From assembly GCA_014860565.1 (NCBI GenBank), contig JACZJN010000060.1, positions 1 to 64,000 of the forward strand: 64,000 nucleotides of DNA, written 5' to 3'. Source of the DNA: Bacteroidota bacterium (lineage in GTDB: Bacteria > Bacteroidota > Ignavibacteria > SZUA-365). The translations under genes were made by a program, and so were the position numbers. This document shows positions 62,144 through 64,000 of the stretch, in pieces. Positions within the stretch are counted from its first letter, which is position 1. Every line of letters begins with the position of its first letter. The notes under the pieces are model-generated. The model was not told where the DNA came from. It saw nothing but the letters and a program-made list of their open reading frames with translations, and did not search any database.

Positions 62144-62947
62144 ATGAAGTCAATCATCAACGTCATGCTCGTGTTGCTGTTGAGCATGAGCGCCAGCGGA
62201 TGCAATGCAACGGAGGACGGCGTGCTTTGGTTGGGCGACGCCGTAGGTGGTTCGGGCACCGCGGGCAGCGACGTTCGCGGTCTGCCACCGATCACGGGCG
62301 TGCGGCTGGCCACCGTCGGCGTTCTCACCATTCAGCTCGGAGATAAAAGCGAACTGTTGATCGAGGCCGACGACAATCTGATTAAGCATTTCGTGACGAA
62401 AGTCGACGACGGCATTCTCACCATTAAGACCGAAGACGGGATCAGCATGCGCCTGCGTTCGGGCGTCAAATTCACGCTCACCGTCCCTTCGCTTTCGAGT
62501 GTACGCAGCAGTAGCAGCGGCGACATCATTGCGCCGGTGCTGACCGCTGAGCGCTTCGAAGCGGAGTGCAGCAGCAGCGGAGACATCCGCATCAAGGGCA
62601 TCAAGGCCGCCCGCATCGAACTCAGCGCCAGCAGTTCCGGAGATTTCCTCGTCGGCGGCGTCAAAGCCGACGCCGTCGAGGTTTCGTTGAGCAGTTCCGG
62701 CGATTGCCGCATCAGAGACGGCAAGGCCAAACGCCTGGAAGCGTCACTGAGCAGCTCGGGCGATTTCGACGCGTCGGACGTCGAGGTCGGAGAGGCCACC
62801 GTGCGCTGCAGCAGCAGCGGCGATGCGCGCGTGTGGGTCACCGGGCGCCTGCGCGCGTCGAGCAGCAGCAGCGGCGATGTCCTCTATCGCGGCGACCCGA
62901 AAGTCGAGGCGCGGGAGAGCAGCTCGGGAGACGTCCGGAAATTGTGA
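62144..62947 (+). CDS. Head-GIN domain (DUF2807) lipoprotein
   Basis: 267 residues. AAGGA precedes the ATG. The lipobox LLLSMSASGC gives a lipidated Cys near residue 20. The head-GIN domain (about 50-265) is a beta-helix whose rungs repeat SSSGD eight times at intervals of 18-24 residues (RSSSSGDIIAPV, ECSSSGDIRIKG, LSSSGDCRI, ESSSGDVRKL). Such proteins are putative surface or periplasmic adhesins of Bacteroidota, often next to peptidases or ECF sigma genes. Translationally close to the M1 peptidase. The DNA repeats AGCAGCAGCGGCGA mirror the protein ladder. Confidence 0.9.
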   Translation: MKSIINVMLVLLLSMSASGCNATEDGVLWLGDAVGGSGTAGSDVRGLPPITGVRLATVGVLTIQLGDKSELLIEADDNLIKHFVTKVDDGILTIKTEDGISMRLRSGVKFTLTVPSLSSVRSSSSGDIIAPVLTAERFEAECSSSGDIRIKGIKAARIELSASSSGDFLVGGVKADAVEVSLSSSGDCRIRDGKAKRLEASLSSSGDFDASDVEVGEATVRCSSSGDARVWVTGRLRASSSSSGDVLYRGDPKVEARESSSGDVRKL

Positions 62948-62951
62948 TTCC

Positions 62952-62981
62952 TTGACTTTGCCATAATAACCGCCGTATATT
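62952..62981 (+). promoter_or_regulatory. Promoter of tRNA-Phe
   Basis: TTGACT (62952-62957), 18-base spacer, TATATT (62976-62981), continuing TTTG, so it fits both sigma-70 and the Bacteroidota TAnnTTTG box. The tRNA begins 16 bp after the -10. Confidence 0.7.
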
Positions 62982-62996
62982 TGAAACTCTATCAGC

Positions 62997-63069
62997 GGAC
63001 AGGTAGCTCAGTTGGTAGAGCAATGGACTGAAAATCCATGTGTCGGCGGTTCAATTCCGTCCCTGTCCA
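62997..63069 (+). tRNA. tRNA-Phe (anticodon GAA)
   Basis: 73 nt. Acceptor GGACAGG / CCTGTCC, D arm with AGCTCAGTTGGTAGAGC, anticodon stem-loop ATGGA-CTGAAAA-TCCAT with GAA at 63030-63032, T loop GGTTCAATTCC, discriminator A. No encoded CCA. Confidence 0.97.
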
Positions 63070-63070
63070 C

Positions 63071-63105
63071 AACGGGCAGCCAGTAGGCTGCCCGTTTTGT
63101 TTTTC
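63071..63105 (+). terminator. Terminator of tRNA-Phe
   Basis: AACGGGCAGCC - AGTA - GGCTGCCCGTT, an 11-bp perfect stem followed by TTGTTTTTC, two bases past the tRNA. Confidence 0.93.
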
Positions 63106-63233
63106 GTCGCATGGCAGCGCCACCCCTCACGGGGCAACTCCACGCCCGCGATGCGGCATTGACCTGCGAATGGCTTTCGGGCTTCGTATATTCATCTGTT
63201 CTGTGCCAATCGATATCCAGAGGAGCAACCCGC

Positions 63234-64000
63234 ATGAGACCGTATATTGTCGCCGGAAACTGGAAGATGCATATGGATCCAGAGAGCGGCCGAGCGCTCG
63301 CCTCCGAAATTGCAGGGGAACTGCGGAGGCAGCCTTCCGCAAACGGCGTGCAGACCGTGCTCTGCCCGCCTTTTCTCACGCTGCCGGCGGTGCATGAAGC
63401 CATCGCAGGATCCGGTATCGGTCTCGGCGCGCAGAACCTGTATCCGCAGGACAGCGGCGCCTTCACCGGTGAAGTGGGTCCCGGCATGCTGACCGCCGTC
63501 GGCTGCACGCATGTGATACTCGGCCATTCCGAACGCCGGCAGTATTTCAACGAGAGCGACGAATTCATCAACGCCAAGGCGCGCAAGGCGCTGGCGCATG
63601 GACTGCATCCCATCGTCTGCATCGGAGAAACGCTCGAACAGCGCGAGAGCGGCGTGACGGAGTCGGTGATAGATACGCAGCTGCGCGGCGCACTCACAGG
63701 CATCTCCCCCGACGACATGCGGAGTATCATCCTCGCATACGAACCCATTTGGGCAATTGGTACGGGACGCACGGCCACGCCGGAACAAGCACAGGAAGTA
63801 CACGTCTTTATACGGACCCTGCTCGCCGAACTCCATGGCGGAGAAATTGCCGGCGATATCGTCATTCAATACGGGGGGTCGGTGAAAGCAGATAATGCGG
63901 CGGAACTCTTCGCGCAACCGGATGTGGATGGCGGACTCATCGGTGGCGCAAGCCTCAAGGCCGATCAGTTCCTGGCAATCATCCGCGCCGCGGAAGCCAG
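63234..64000 (+). CDS. tpiA: Triosephosphate isomerase (3' end at window edge)
   Basis: 255 codons are present, so nearly the whole enzyme; only the last few residues and stop fall outside. AGAGGAG is nine bases before the ATG at 63234. Catalytic residues are all visible: Lys11 in GNWKMH, the electrophilic His in VILGHSERRQYF, and the base Glu in AYEPIWAIGTGRTATPEQ. The phosphate-gripping loops IQYGGSVKADNA and GLIGGASLKADQF are intact. It interconverts dihydroxyacetone phosphate and glyceraldehyde 3-phosphate in glycolysis. TTGACC and TATATT occur upstream but 22 bases apart, so the promoter is not certain. Confidence 0.97.
   Translation, partial: MRPYIVAGNWKMHMDPESGRALASEIAGELRRQPSANGVQTVLCPPFLTLPAVHEAIAGSGIGLGAQNLYPQDSGAFTGEVGPGMLTAVGCTHVILGHSERRQYFNESDEFINAKARKALAHGLHPIVCIGETLEQRESGVTESVIDTQLRGALTGISPDDMRSIILAYEPIWAIGTGRTATPEQAQEVHVFIRTLLAELHGGEIAGDIVIQYGGSVKADNAAELFAQPDVDGGLIGGASLKADQFLAIIRAAEA

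Noticed and set aside
62507-62940. Repeated AGCAGCAGCGGCGA-like DNA that could be taken for a repeat array or CRISPR
   Set aside because: It encodes the SSSGD rungs of a GIN-domain protein; spacing and spacers are not CRISPR-like.
63159-63192. TTGACC and TATATT as the tpiA promoter
   Set aside because: The spacer is 22 bases, too long for a standard sigma-70 promoter, so it is not listed as a feature.

Overview
The window is about 64 kb of fairly GC-rich bacterial chromosome. Seven secreted proteins end in a type IX secretion (T9SS, Por) sorting domain, most with a version of the motif Y-P-N-P-F-N-P-S-T. Together with a TonB-dependent receptor, propeller-type sensor kinases, choice-of-anchor and SprB-like repeat proteins and tRNAs without encoded CCA, this points to the Bacteroidota/Chlorobiota (FCB) group, most likely an Ignavibacteria/Kapabacteria-like lineage. 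That placement is an inference from gene content; no rRNA gene is present.

Layout. 0-8 kb: a truncated leftward secreted gene, a T9SS cargo gene, and a complete canonical mrpABCDEFG cation/proton antiporter operon on the minus strand (7862 down to 2269), its genes overlapping by a few bases. 8-12 kb: a large T9SS cargo gene and an F420/NADP-oxidoreductase-like gene with a near-consensus promoter. 12-16 kb: a decayed integrative element at tRNA-Ser(GGA). A 124-bp direct repeat (12182-12305 and 15767-15890, one mismatch) includes the 3' end of the tRNA. It encloses an internally deleted DUF1016 gene, a C-terminal fragment of a larger protein, a tyrosine-recombinase remnant and an AT-richer T9SS cargo gene. 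A second recombinase remnant lies just outside. 16-22 kb: a choice-of-anchor I T9SS protein, a YhcH-family protein and a BNR/sortilin-like T9SS protein. 22-28 kb: a lone receiver protein, a NarL-type kinase/regulator pair, an OmpA protein with thrombospondin-type-3 repeats and an NmrA-like protein. 28-42 kb: a DUF6051 hydrolase, a 1497-residue propeller/PAS/histidine kinase, a tolC-adaptor-RND efflux operon and a convergent TPR histidine kinase with a closely related kinase core. 42-52 kb: outer-membrane and small secreted proteins, a TonB receptor divergent from a DUF2202 ferritin-like lipoprotein, an SMP-30-like secreted protein, a tiny secreted protein made almost only of a T9SS-like domain, an L-serine dehydratase, a CarH-type B12 photoreceptor-repressor and a fasciclin protein. 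52-64 kb: a giant SprB-like T9SS protein, a beta-helix T9SS protein, several small or hypothetical genes, an M1-like peptidase with a GIN-domain lipoprotein, tRNA-Phe(GAA) and a nearly complete tpiA.

The most interesting points are the nested remains at tRNA-Ser, with a sorted-cargo gene inside the element; the CarH gene with repeated TTGTCTA boxes over its own promoter region and one ahead of the serine dehydratase gene; the sorting-domain-only mini-protein; and the two sister kinases bracketing an efflux operon. I saw no CRISPR array, insertion sequence, prophage structural gene or rRNA. Everything here is read by eye from sequence; family names come from motif recognition, not searches.
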